Shown here one piece after another: positions 44,730 through 53,245 of a DNA stretch of 64,000 nt (positions are counted from its first letter, which is position 1; every line of letters begins with the position of its first letter). The stretch comes from Janthinobacterium sp. 64. GTDB taxonomy: Bacteria; Pseudomonadota; Gammaproteobacteria; Burkholderiales; Burkholderiaceae_D. Under the pieces are notes generated by a model. It worked only from the letters and a program-made list of their open reading frames with translations, was not told where the DNA came from and did not search any database. The stretch spans positions 3,720,001 to 3,784,000 of the forward strand of contig NZ_PHUG01000001.1 in assembly GCF_002813325.1 (NCBI RefSeq), in the 5' to 3' direction. The position numbers were made by a program, and so were the translations under genes.

Positions 44730-45629
44730 TTAGCTGAGCGCCGTATCGAGCACCATCATCAGCAGAAAACCGGACACCAGCGCGGCGCTGGCAAAACCGC
44801 CATTGCCGCTGCGCTGCGCCTCGGGAATGGCGTCGTGCACGATGACGAACAGCATGGCGCCGGCGGCCGCCGCCAGGCCCCACGGCAACAGGGCGGACGA
44901 CAGGCCGATCAGGGCCAGGCCGGCCAGCGCCGCCACCGGTTCGACCAGTCCGGAGGCGGCGCCCATCGCCACCGACAAACGGCGGCCGTAGCCCACGCTG
45001 CGCAGCGCCAGCGCCACGACCAGGCCTTCGGGCACGTCCTGGATGGCGATGCCGGCAGCCAGCGCGTTGGCCTTGTCCAGATCGATGCCCGCATAGCCGA
45101 CGCCGATCGCCAGCCCCTCGGGCAGGTTGTGCAAGGTGACGGCCAGCACAAAAATCCACACTCTTTTCAGGCTGCCGGCGGCGACGGACGCCCCACGCTG
45201 CACGCGTTCGCGCACCACCAGGTTGAGCGCGACGATCAGCAGCATGCCCAGGCCCATGGCGAAGGCCACCAGCAGGCTCGCGTGCATGGACGTTGCCACG
45301 CGCTGCCGGGCCGCCGCCAGCGCCGGCAGCACCAGAGAAAACGCGGTGGCTGCCAGCATCACGCCGGCGCCAAAACCGAGGAAGCAGTCGTAGCTGCGCT
45401 GCGAGAATTTGTGCGACAGCAGCACCGGCACGGTCCCCAGCGCCGTGGCGGCAGCGGCCATGGCGCCGCCGATCAGGGCCGACGCCAGGCTCGCATGGCG
45501 CAGCGCCAGCTGGGCCGTCAGCGCATACAGCAGCAACCACAGCGCGCCGCCGCAGCACAAGGCAACGCCCAGTGCATGGGGCCAGGACCAGTGCCTGGCC
45601 AGGGTTTGCAGCGCACGCGGCGTGTTCAC
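44730..45629 (-). CDS. ZIP-family divalent metal transporter
   Basis: A 299-residue ZIP transporter with about eight membrane segments. The metal-binding helices 4 and 5 have the signatures LHNLPEGLAIGVGYAG and AIQDVPEGLVVALALRS. It imports zinc, iron or manganese. The adjacent manganese catalase gene, on the same strand and 24 bp upstream, suggests manganese, but the motifs alone do not decide this. A histidine-rich loop is absent. Confidence 0.88.
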   Translation of the reverse strand: MNTPRALQTLARHWSWPHALGVALCCGGALWLLLYALTAQLALRHASLASALIGGAMAAAATALGTVPVLLSHKFSQRSYDCFLGFGAGVMLAATAFSLVLPALAAARQRVATSMHASLLVAFAMGLGMLLIVALNLVVRERVQRGASVAAGSLKRVWIFVLAVTLHNLPEGLAIGVGYAGIDLDKANALAAGIAIQDVPEGLVVALALRSVGYGRRLSVAMGAASGLVEPVAALAGLALIGLSSALLPWGLAAAAGAMLFVIVHDAIPEAQRSGNGGFASAALVSGFLLMMVLDTALS

Positions 45630-45653
45630 GCTGGTGAAGCCCGGCCTGCGGCG

Positions 45654-46562
45654 CTACAAGGGCATGGACGGGGTGCCGCCATCGCGGCCGTTCGGGCGCA
45701 TGCCCAGTTCCGCGCCCGTCAGCGGGTCGGCGTCCGGATTCGAAGCCGTGCGCGCGGCCATTTGCTGCACGGTGGCCAGTTCGTCCTTCGGCAATTTCAC
45801 TTCCGCCTCGCCCGTGCCGCCGTCGACGGCCATCTGCTGGCGCGGGTCAGAAATATACTGCCACTTGCCGCCCTGGTTCCACGGCCCCCGCTCCTCGCCC
45901 GGCCCCTGCGACATATTGAAATACACGTCCGCATACTGCGGATCGCCCGGCAATTTGCCAGGAGGGAAATTGGGCTCGATCGAATACAGGGCTTTTTCAA
46001 ACGACTTCTGGTGCGCCACTTCGCGCGTCATCAGGAAGCCCAGCGCTTCCTTCACGCCCGGATCGTCCGTCAGGTTGATCAGGCGCTCGTAGACGATCTT
46101 GGCGCGCGCCTCGGCGGCGATGTTCGAGCGCAGATCCGCCGTCGGTTCGCCGATGGTGTCGATGTAGGCGGCCGTCCACGGCACGCCGGCCGAATTGACC
46201 AGCGGGGCGCCGCCGCCGTACAGCACCTGCGTCACGTGGCTGTCGTTGCCCGCGCCCGTGATATTGCGGTATAGCTCGGCCGCCTGGTCGACGCCCTCGG
46301 CCAGCCGGCCCTTGGCGCCCTTGTTGAGCATGACGACGATATTGCCGATCACTTCCAGGTGGCTCAGTTCTTCCGTGGCGATATCGAACAGCATGTCCTT
46401 GCGGCCCGGATCGTCCTCCGACAAGGCTTGCGTGAAATAGCGGCAGGCGGCGGCCAGCTCGCCCTGCGGGCCGCCGAATTGTTCCAGCATCAGGTTGGCC
46501 AGCCCGGGATTGGGCTGCTCTACCCTGACCGTGTATTGCAGTCGCTTGTTGTGTGCAAACAT
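45654..46562 (-). CDS. Manganese (non-haem) catalase
   Basis: A 302-residue ferritin-like protein that breaks down hydrogen peroxide with a di-manganese centre. Metal ligands are visible in the pattern ELAAACRYFTQAL, ATEELSHLEVIGN and the second pair AAEARAKIVYERL with MTREVAHQKSFEKAL. Length and C-terminal tail fit the family. It sits between a ZIP transporter and a small hydrophilic protein, all on the minus strand. Confidence 0.94.
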   Translation of the reverse strand: MFAHNKRLQYTVRVEQPNPGLANLMLEQFGGPQGELAAACRYFTQALSEDDPGRKDMLFDIATEELSHLEVIGNIVVMLNKGAKGRLAEGVDQAAELYRNITGAGNDSHVTQVLYGGGAPLVNSAGVPWTAAYIDTIGEPTADLRSNIAAEARAKIVYERLINLTDDPGVKEALGFLMTREVAHQKSFEKALYSIEPNFPPGKLPGDPQYADVYFNMSQGPGEERGPWNQGGKWQYISDPRQQMAVDGGTGEAEVKLPKDELATVQQMAARTASNPDADPLTGAELGMRPNGRDGGTPSMPL

Positions 46563-46591
46563 GGTGTTCTCCTCATTCGCAGCACGCCGGT

Positions 46592-46948
46592 CTACTCGTG
46601 CTGATTCAGTGATCTGTGGATGTCCTTCGACTCGTTGCGGCCCGGCCGGTCATCGGCCAGCTTGCCCGCTTCGCTCTGCGGCCGCTGCGCCGCGCCCTTG
46701 ACGTGGGCGTTGTCGTCAGATTGCGTCAGGGTGGGCAGGTTTTCCTGCTCCACCGGGTCAGGCCGGCCCTGCGGCGTGATGACGTCATTGGCCCAGTGGC
46801 CGCTGTTGGCATTGCCGCTGGCCAGCTTGCCGCCACCCTGGTTGGCGTAGGCATCGCCCTGCGACTGATTGACGTCGGTCTTGTCCATGCGCGTGTTGCG
46901 CCCCTGGTCGGCGGGGTGCTGCGGGGTGTTGCCGTGTTGGTCCTGCAT
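46592..46948 (-). CDS. Small disordered hydrophilic protein
   Basis: A 118-residue protein from the ATG at 46948 with a GAGGAGA ribosome site. It is rich in Asn, Gln, Asp and Gly (NQSQGDAYANQGGGK, GNANSGHWANDV), with no hydrophobic segment and no recognised domain. Its composition resembles stress-induced hydrophilin-type proteins. It lies 29 bp before the manganese catalase gene, so both may be expressed together. The function is unknown. Confidence 0.65.
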   Translation of the reverse strand: MQDQHGNTPQHPADQGRNTRMDKTDVNQSQGDAYANQGGGKLASGNANSGHWANDVITPQGRPDPVEQENLPTLTQSDDNAHVKGAAQRPQSEAGKLADDRPGRNESKDIHRSLNQHE

Positions 46949-47055
46949 GCGCTTCTCCTCGGTTGGTGGATGAAGACCCATGCTACTGGCGCGCGACCGC
47001 CGGCAAGATAGGCGCGCGGCGGGCCCGCGTGTAGGAAAGTGACTCGCGCAGCGCC

Positions 47056-47523
47056 TCAGCGCCGCCGCAGCCACAGCGCGCCGGCGGCCAGGCCGATGCC
47101 GAAGGCGCCGTACACCAGCAGCAGCGAGGGACGCGACAGGCGCATTTCGTAGCCGGGCTGCAAACGGTGCGGCGTCAGCTGGTAATCCGTGAAACAGGCC
47201 ACGGCCGTCGCGCCGGCCGCCGCCGCGACGGTGGACGCCACCCGGCGCCGGTCGAGGATGTGGGCCGCATAGCGCTCGAACAGCACGCCCCAGAACATGG
47301 CGCTGCAATGGTGGATGACATAGCCGACCAGGGTGTGCCGGAACGTGGCGTCGTCGCGGCGCGCCGCCTGGTCGCCCCACAGCCAGTGGCTGACGGCGTT
47401 GACGGCGGCGAATACGCTGCCCGTTTCGCGCCGGCCACACAGGGCCAGGGCGGCGGCGGACAAGAGGGAGGCGAGGCTGCCCGAGAGGGCGCCGTGACGC
47501 AGGGTGGCAGGCAAGGCTGGCAT
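47056..47523 (-). CDS. Hypothetical membrane protein
   Basis: A 155-residue protein from the ATG at 47523 with a GGGAG ribosome site. About four hydrophobic segments are seen (residues 14-29, 72-82, 99-112, 133-150). HHCSAMFWGVLFERYAAH and FTDYQLTPHRLQPGYEMRLS are the most distinctive parts. I do not recognise a named family with certainty. It is upstream of the hydrophilic protein and catalase genes, and divergent from the epimerase gene. Confidence 0.65.
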   Translation of the reverse strand: MPALPATLRHGALSGSLASLLSAAALALCGRRETGSVFAAVNAVSHWLWGDQAARRDDATFRHTLVGYVIHHCSAMFWGVLFERYAAHILDRRRVASTVAAAAGATAVACFTDYQLTPHRLQPGYEMRLSRPSLLLVYGAFGIGLAAGALWLRRR

Positions 47524-47601
47524 GGTGGTTCTCCCATGGTAAATGCGGCAATGAACTGAAACGCAAAAGACGAATCCAACTCGCATCAGGAAAGGGCATC
47601 G

Positions 47602-48912
47602 ATGCGCATACTGCTGACGGGGGCGAGCGGTTTCATCGGAACACATGTTTCGACCGCGCTGCTGGCCGAAGGTTTCCAGCTCACGTGCACGACACGCCGC
47701 GCGCCGCCGCACGCGCACACAGGCAAGGAGCAGCGCGTGCGCCTGATCGAGGCCGATTTTGCGCGCGACACGGCCAAGGCCGCGTGGCTGCCGCGCCTGG
47801 ACGGCATCGACGTCGTCATCAACTGCGTCGGCATCATCGCCGAGCATGGCGCGCAGACGTTCGCGGCCCTGCACACGCAGGCGCCGCGCGCCCTGTTCGC
47901 CGCCTGCGCCGAGAGCGAGGTACAACTGGTGATACAGCTGTCGGCCCTGGGCGCGGACGACGGCGCCGTCTCGCCCTACCACCTGAGCAAGAAGGCGGCC
48001 GATGATTTTCTCGCCGGCCTGCCGCTGCGCGCCGTCATCGTGCAGCCTTCGCTCGTGTATGGCGACGACGGCGGCAGCGCGCGCCTGTTCCGCATGCTGG
48101 CCAGCCTGCCCGTGTATCCCCGCTTCGGCCGCGCGCCGCAGCCGGTGCAGCCCGTGCACGTGGACGACTTGAGCGACCTTGTCGTCGCACTGGTGCGCGG
48201 TGCGGGCGCGCTGGGTGGCCAGAAAACGCGCCGCGTGCCCGTCGTGGGACCGCAGGCGCTGCCGTTCACGGCCTACCTGGCGGCCCTGCGCGCGGCCATG
48301 GGGCTGGGACGGCTGCGCGTCGCGCCGCTACCGCGGCTACTGATGCCGCCCATGCTGCTGCTGGCCAGGCTACTGGGCTTTGCCATGCCGGACCGCGCCA
48401 CCCTGGGCATGCTGGATCGCGGCAATACGGCCGATGCGGGGCTCACGCGGCGTTTGCTGGGGCGCGCGCCGCGGCCCGTGGCGCAGTTCATCAGCGACGC
48501 GCGCGGCGCGGCCGTGCGCGCCCAGCTGGACTGGCTGCTGCCCGTGCTGCGCATGTCGATCGCCATCGTGTGGATCGCCACGGCCATCGTCTCGGCCGGC
48601 GTCTATCCACTCGAAGACAGCTATCGCCTGCTCGAACGCAGCGGCGTACCGCCGGATTGGGCGCCGCTGCTGCTGGCCGGTGCCTGCCTGTTCGACCTGC
48701 TGCTCGGCATGGCCACCGTGGCGCTGCGCCCGCCGTGGCGGCGCTGGCTATGGCCGCTGCAGGCCGCGCTCATCGTGTTCTATACCGTCTGGATCGCCGT
48801 CTTCTTGCCGGAATTCCTGTGGCACCCCTACGGCCCCCTGACGAAAAACCTGCCCATGCTGGCGGCCCTGTGGCTGCTGTACCAACTGGAGGAAAAGCCA
48901 TGGAATACCTGA
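47602..48912 (+). CDS. NAD(P)-dependent epimerase/NmrA-like protein fused to a DoxX-like membrane domain
   Basis: A 436-residue fusion. The N-terminal Rossmann domain begins MRILLTGASGFIGTHV (GxxGxxG) and has the active-site-like YHLSKKAADDFL (Tyr-x3-Lys). From about residue 300 the protein holds four membrane segments of the DoxX-like type (MSIAIVWIATAIVSAGVYPL onward). Such SDR-DoxX fusions are found next to DUF2269 genes, as here (13 bp overlap with the next gene). The substrate is unknown; a role in redox-lipid or quinone chemistry is speculation. Confidence 0.85.
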   Translation: MRILLTGASGFIGTHVSTALLAEGFQLTCTTRRAPPHAHTGKEQRVRLIEADFARDTAKAAWLPRLDGIDVVINCVGIIAEHGAQTFAALHTQAPRALFAACAESEVQLVIQLSALGADDGAVSPYHLSKKAADDFLAGLPLRAVIVQPSLVYGDDGGSARLFRMLASLPVYPRFGRAPQPVQPVHVDDLSDLVVALVRGAGALGGQKTRRVPVVGPQALPFTAYLAALRAAMGLGRLRVAPLPRLLMPPMLLLARLLGFAMPDRATLGMLDRGNTADAGLTRRLLGRAPRPVAQFISDARGAAVRAQLDWLLPVLRMSIAIVWIATAIVSAGVYPLEDSYRLLERSGVPPDWAPLLLAGACLFDLLLGMATVALRPPWRRWLWPLQAALIVFYTVWIAVFLPEFLWHPYGPLTKNLPMLAALWLLYQLEEKPWNT

Positions 48913-49364
48913 TCATCAAATGGCTGCACATCGTCTCGTCAACCCTGCTGTTCGGCACCGGCATCGGCTCGGCCTTCTACCTGCTGTTCGCCAGCCTGAG
49001 CCGCGACGTGCGTGCCATCGCCGTCGTCAGCCGCCACGTGGTGCGCGCCGACTGGCTGTTTACGGCCACGACGGTGGTGTTCCAGCCCCTGAGCGGCTTC
49101 TACCTGGCCCACCTGGCCGGCTTTCCCTTGAGCAGCCGCTGGATCGTCTGGTCCGTGGTGCTGTACCTGGTGGCGGGCGCCTGCTGGCTGCCCGTCGTGT
49201 GGCTGCAGATGCGCATGCGCAACATGGCGCAGGCCAGCGCGCGCGATGGCGTCGCCTTGCCCGCGCTGTACTGGCGCTACCTGCGTATCTGGGCGGCGCT
49301 GGGCGTGCCCGCCTTCTTCGCCCTCATCGTCGTGTTTTACCTGATGACGGCCAAGCCTGCCTGA
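48900..49364 (+). CDS. DUF2269-family membrane protein
   Basis: A 154-residue integral membrane protein with four membrane segments. It begins MEYLIIKWLHIVSSTLLFGT, the DUF2269 signature with a conserved His in the first helix. It overlaps the epimerase-DoxX gene by 13 bp, which implies a joint function and translational coupling. The function of DUF2269 is unknown. Confidence 0.83.
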   Translation: MEYLIIKWLHIVSSTLLFGTGIGSAFYLLFASLSRDVRAIAVVSRHVVRADWLFTATTVVFQPLSGFYLAHLAGFPLSSRWIVWSVVLYLVAGACWLPVVWLQMRMRNMAQASARDGVALPALYWRYLRIWAALGVPAFFALIVVFYLMTAKPA

Positions 49365-49420
49365 GCGCGCCGTTGCCACTCAGTGTTTGCGGCCCTGCTT
49401 CTTGCCGCCACGCTGCAGGA

Positions 49421-49828
49421 TCAATCCGCCCGCGCGGCCCACGTTTCGTGCAGGTGGCGCCACAGCAAGGCGCCATCAGGCGTTTTTTCATATACGACGG
49501 TGGACCAGCGCTCGGTGTTTTCCGCGCCCGGCAGCGACTGGAATTCGCGGTAGGACACGGTGGCGCCGGCAGCGCTTTCCTGGATCAACTGCAAGTCCGC
49601 AATGCGCATGGCGAGGCCCGGACGGCTGCCGCCGGCGCCCTGGAAAAACCTGCTCAAGCCAAGGTGATCGAGGCGCATTCCGCCCGGCGCGACCATCGTA
49701 AAATCGGGAGAAAAGCGCGCGAGTAAATCGGCGCAATGTTCCGCTGATGCCGCCTCGCCGGAAAGCCATGCGCGGATCAGCACATGCGTGGATAAAACGT
49801 CGTCAAAATACGGGTTCGTTGCAGTCAT
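49421..49828 (-). CDS. NTF2-like (SnoaL/DUF4440-type) protein
   Basis: A 135-residue cone-fold protein. An N-terminal helix (FDDVLSTHVLIRAWLSGEA), the strand FSPDFTMVAPGGMRLDHLGL and strands such as ATVSYREFQSLPG and RWSTVVYEKTPDG fit the DUF4440/SnoaL superfamily. The activity is unknown. It overlaps the end of the upstream MFS gene by 4 bp (ATGA), so it is co-translated with that transporter. Confidence 0.75.
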   Translation of the reverse strand: MTATNPYFDDVLSTHVLIRAWLSGEAASAEHCADLLARFSPDFTMVAPGGMRLDHLGLSRFFQGAGGSRPGLAMRIADLQLIQESAAGATVSYREFQSLPGAENTERWSTVVYEKTPDGALLWRHLHETWAARAD

Positions 49829-51246
49829 TTTTTTGCTACTCCATGGTGGTGTAAAAGGTCAAGAACGGCGCGGTTGTCGATACGCGCGCACAGCGCCAAA
49901 GGCAGCAGGCACGACGCGGCAGCCAGCGCAAAACACCAGTGAAAAACCTTCACCGCGCGCAGGTGCTGGGCGGGGTCGTCCAGCGATGCGATACCCTGCG
50001 CCGCCAGCAAGCCATTGAGCAGTACGCTGAGCAGCGCCACGCCCAGGCAAAAGCCCAGCTGGCGGTTGATATTCCACACGGCGCTGGCCTGGCTCAGCTG
50101 CCCATCCGGCGTGCGTAAAAAGGCCGTGCTTTGCGCCGTGCTGCTGCACAAGCCGCCGCCAAAGCCCATCACGGCATACGCGCCGGCCAGCCAGAACAGC
50201 TGATCGCCCGCCTCCACGCGCAGCAGCATCAGCATGCCCGCCGCCTGCAGCAGGGCGCCCGCGATGAACAAGGGTTGCGGACCCACGCGGCGGTAGCTTT
50301 TGCCGGTCAGCGAAATGGCCGCAAACGAGGCCAGTGCCCACGGCAGCATCAGCGCACCGGCCGTCGACGCCGGCATGCCCAGCACACCCTGCAGGTACAG
50401 CATGGCCAGCAGGCTCACGCCCATGAAAACGCCTGGCACCAGCAGATACATCAGCATGGCGATGCGTAGCAGCGGCTCGGCGGCCAAACGCAGATTCAGC
50501 AGCGGCGTGGACTTGCGCAGCGCGCCACGCACGTAGCCCCAGGCGCAGGCAACACCGAGCGCCAGCACGCCAGCGCCGGCCAGCAGCTCGCCCGGCGTGC
50601 CCAGCATGGTCAGACCCAGCAACAGCAAAAGGATGGCCGTGCTGCCCGCCAGCAGGCCGCTCACGTCGAGCCGGGGCACTTGCGCGCGCGACGGGTCGGG
50701 ACGCAGCCAGCAGGCGGCCAGCAGCAGCGCCAGCGCGGCAAACGGCACGTTCAAGTAAAAGATCCAGCGCCACGACAGGCTGTCGACGATGACGCCGCCC
50801 AGCGCGGGCGACAGGGCGGGCGCCAGCAAGCCCACCAGCATAATGACGGCGGACAGGCCGGGGCGCTCGGCAGGCTGATACAGCTGGTAGGTCATGCTTT
50901 GCCCCAGCGGGATGAGCAAGCCGCCACCCAAGCCCTGCACGCAGCGCCAGGCGATCAGCGCTTCGATCGATGGCGCCAGGCCGGCGCCGATGCTGGCGCA
51001 TAAAAAAGTTAGCAACGATGCCATGAACACGGTTTTGCTGCCATAATAGGCAGCAAGCCAGGCGCTGGCGGGGATGACGATGGTCAGGCCGAGAATGTAG
51101 CCGGTGCTGATCCAGGCCAGCTGCGCCACCGACGCGTGCAGGGCATGGCCGATGTCGGGGTAGGCGACGCTGGTGATGAACATGTTGATCAGGTCAACGA
51201 AAAACCCCAGCAGATAGATGGCCGCGACCTTTTTGCGATAGTCCAT
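49825..51246 (-). CDS. DHA2-family (EmrB/QacA-type) MFS drug transporter
   Basis: A 473-residue transporter with about fourteen membrane segments. The helix-5 antiporter motif is seen in APALSPALGGVIVDSLSWRWIFYLN, and WRCVQGLGGGLLIPLGQSM is typical of DHA2 drug exporters. It would expel hydrophobic compounds by proton exchange. It is divergent from a LysR gene, with a TGTCAAA-N5-TTTGACA dyad between them. Confidence 0.92.
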   Translation of the reverse strand: MDYRKKVAAIYLLGFFVDLINMFITSVAYPDIGHALHASVAQLAWISTGYILGLTIVIPASAWLAAYYGSKTVFMASLLTFLCASIGAGLAPSIEALIAWRCVQGLGGGLLIPLGQSMTYQLYQPAERPGLSAVIMLVGLLAPALSPALGGVIVDSLSWRWIFYLNVPFAALALLLAACWLRPDPSRAQVPRLDVSGLLAGSTAILLLLLGLTMLGTPGELLAGAGVLALGVACAWGYVRGALRKSTPLLNLRLAAEPLLRIAMLMYLLVPGVFMGVSLLAMLYLQGVLGMPASTAGALMLPWALASFAAISLTGKSYRRVGPQPLFIAGALLQAAGMLMLLRVEAGDQLFWLAGAYAVMGFGGGLCSSTAQSTAFLRTPDGQLSQASAVWNINRQLGFCLGVALLSVLLNGLLAAQGIASLDDPAQHLRAVKVFHWCFALAAASCLLPLALCARIDNRAVLDLLHHHGVAKK

Positions 51247-51318
51247 GGTGCTCCGAATGGCAAACGGCCAGCTTAAGCGCCCATCGTCATTTGCGTAACG
51301 GGCCAGCCCCGATTACAC

Positions 51319-51337
51319 TGTCAAACAAATTTTGACA
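51319..51337. promoter_or_regulatory. Inverted repeat in LysR/DHA2 divergent region
   Basis: TGTCAAA-CAAAT-TTTGACA is a perfect 7-bp dyad, located 72 bp before the MFS start and 36 bp before the LysR start. It is the likely binding site of the LysR regulator. Confidence 0.6.
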
Positions 51338-51373
51338 AACCTCTACAACCCGCATGCCTCCTCATTCTTATTT

Positions 51374-52276
51374 ATGATCAGTCTTGACCGCTTGGGTATT
51401 TTCATCGCCATCGTCGACGCCGGTTCGCTGACGGCGGCCGCCGCCGTGCTGGGCCAGAGCAAGGCCGTCGTCAGTTTTAACTTGAAGCAGCTGGAGGCGG
51501 AGCTGGGCGTGTCGCTGCTCACGCGCAGCACGCGCAGCCTGGCGCTGACGGACGTGGGGCGGCGCTTTTATGAGGATTGCCAGCGCGTGCTGAGCGAAGC
51601 GCAGGGCGCCATCGAAACGGCGCGCCAGGGCCACCAGGGCTTGCGCGGCACCCTGCGCCTGACCACCACCGTCGAATACGGCAGCCGCACGGTGATTCCC
51701 GCGCTGATCGCCTTTGCCGCCGCCCACCCGCAGCTGCAGATCCAGCATTCCTCGTCGTCCTCGCATGAAGACCTGATCTCGGGCCGCTACGACCTGGCCA
51801 TCCGCATGGGTTCCCTCAACGATTCGAGCTACCGCGCCGCGCTGATCGAGCCGTATGCGATCTGGCCCGTCGCCTCGCCCGCCTACCTGGCCAGCCTGCC
51901 TGCCAAGGGCATCGCCAGCCTCGACGAACTGCAGCGCGCGCGCTGGCTGGCCCACAGCCGCCTGGCCGCGCCGCTGCGCTGGGACGTGCAGACGCCGGAC
52001 GGCGCCGCCGCCTTTGCCGCGCAGGACGACGCCGCCATCCATTCCGACTCCGCCTCGGCCCTGCTGGGCTTTGCCCTGGGCGGCTGCGGCGTGGCCCTGC
52101 TGCCGCAGTGGCTGGTGGAGGCGGAAGTGCGCGCGGGGCGTTTGCGCCGCCTGCTGCCCGACGTCGTCTTTCCGCAGCAGGGCGTGTATGCCGTGTATCC
52201 GAACACCCAGCATATCGCGGAAAAGGTGCGCGCCTTTATCGACTTTTTGCGCGCTTTCGTCGGCACGCCCGCCTGA
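51374..52276 (+). CDS. LysR-family regulator of the DHA2 transporter
   Basis: A 300-residue LysR protein from the ATG at 51374. The helix-turn-helix SLTAAAAVLGQSKAVVSFNL, the linker and the effector domain with GRYDLAIRMGSLNDSSYRAA place it in the CrgA/DhcR-like branch. It is divergent from the DHA2 transporter, and a dyad lies between them. The inducer is unknown. Confidence 0.9.
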   Translation: MISLDRLGIFIAIVDAGSLTAAAAVLGQSKAVVSFNLKQLEAELGVSLLTRSTRSLALTDVGRRFYEDCQRVLSEAQGAIETARQGHQGLRGTLRLTTTVEYGSRTVIPALIAFAAAHPQLQIQHSSSSSHEDLISGRYDLAIRMGSLNDSSYRAALIEPYAIWPVASPAYLASLPAKGIASLDELQRARWLAHSRLAAPLRWDVQTPDGAAAFAAQDDAAIHSDSASALLGFALGGCGVALLPQWLVEAEVRAGRLRRLLPDVVFPQQGVYAVYPNTQHIAEKVRAFIDFLRAFVGTPA

Positions 52277-52391
52277 GGTTTCACGTGGTCAATATTTGAT
52301 CACTACAACGGTTTCCAAACGGCAAACGGGCGCCCCTTTCGTTTTGCACGGCCTACACTGACAGGACGTTGTTCATCGAATGGAGACCATC

Positions 52392-53219
52392 ATGGCACAT
52401 ACATTGGCAGCAGTTTTTACCGTGCGCGACATGGCCGAGCGCGCCCGGCACGACCTGATCACGGCGGGCTTCCCCGGCGCCAGCATCCGCCTGCACGATG
52501 CGGGCAGCGACGACTTTTCCACCACGGAAAATATCCGCCGCGACGACGGCGACAGCGACAGCATGCTCGACAGCATCAAACATTTCTTTACGGACCTGTT
52601 CGGCAGCCACGCCGACCGCCACATCTATGCGGAAGCCGTGCGGCGCGGGCATGTCGTGCTGACACTGGAAGGGGCGAGCGACGCCGATATTCAGCGCGCC
52701 ACCGATATCGTCGAGCGCTACGCGCCGCTCGACATCGATGCGCACGCCGAGCACTGGCGCGCCGGCGGCTGGCAAGGCGCGCCGCAGAACGACAGCGCGA
52801 TGCGCCAGGGCGCCAGCATGCAGTCAGGCGCGTCATCGCAGCAGGGCAGCATGAACGAGGCGCCAGGGTCGCAGCAATTTGCCAGCGACATGGCGTCGCC
52901 ACCACTGCCGTCCAGCGCGGGCGCCAATGTGCGCCGCTACCCCGGCGCCGACAACCTGCCCGGCACCAGCGACGACGACGAACAGTACTACCGCAGCCAC
53001 TGGAGCGCCACCTATGTCGCCACCGGCGCGCGCTTCGAGGACTACGATCCCGCCTACCGCTATGGCCATTCAATGGCCAGCAGCGACAGCTACCGGGGCC
53101 GCCCGTGGGACGAGGTGGAAGCGGACCTGCGTTCCACGTGGGAGCACACGTATCCGCAATCGGCGTGGGACAACTTCAAGGCGGCCGTCCGGCACGGCTG
53201 GGAACGCATCACGTCCTGA
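52392..53219 (+). CDS. Stress-type protein with N-terminal 17M-like domain
   Basis: A 275-residue protein. The ATG at 52392 is preferred because GGAG lies 7 bp upstream; an ATG at 52380 is the alternative. The N-terminal 110 residues (AHTLAAVFTVRDMAERARHD; GHVVLTLEGAS) resemble general-stress 17M-type domains. A Gln/Ser/Met-rich linker follows. The C-terminal 80 residues are rich in Tyr, Trp and acidic residues (YRSHWSATYVATGARFEDY; TWEHTYPQSAWDNFKAAVRH), a module known from stress proteins of Massilia-like and Deinococcus-like bacteria. No signal peptide. The function is unknown. Confidence 0.7.
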   Translation: MAHTLAAVFTVRDMAERARHDLITAGFPGASIRLHDAGSDDFSTTENIRRDDGDSDSMLDSIKHFFTDLFGSHADRHIYAEAVRRGHVVLTLEGASDADIQRATDIVERYAPLDIDAHAEHWRAGGWQGAPQNDSAMRQGASMQSGASSQQGSMNEAPGSQQFASDMASPPLPSSAGANVRRYPGADNLPGTSDDDEQYYRSHWSATYVATGARFEDYDPAYRYGHSMASSDSYRGRPWDEVEADLRSTWEHTYPQSAWDNFKAAVRHGWERITS

Positions 53220-53245
53220 TGCGCGAGGAGGGGAAGTGCCCTCGC

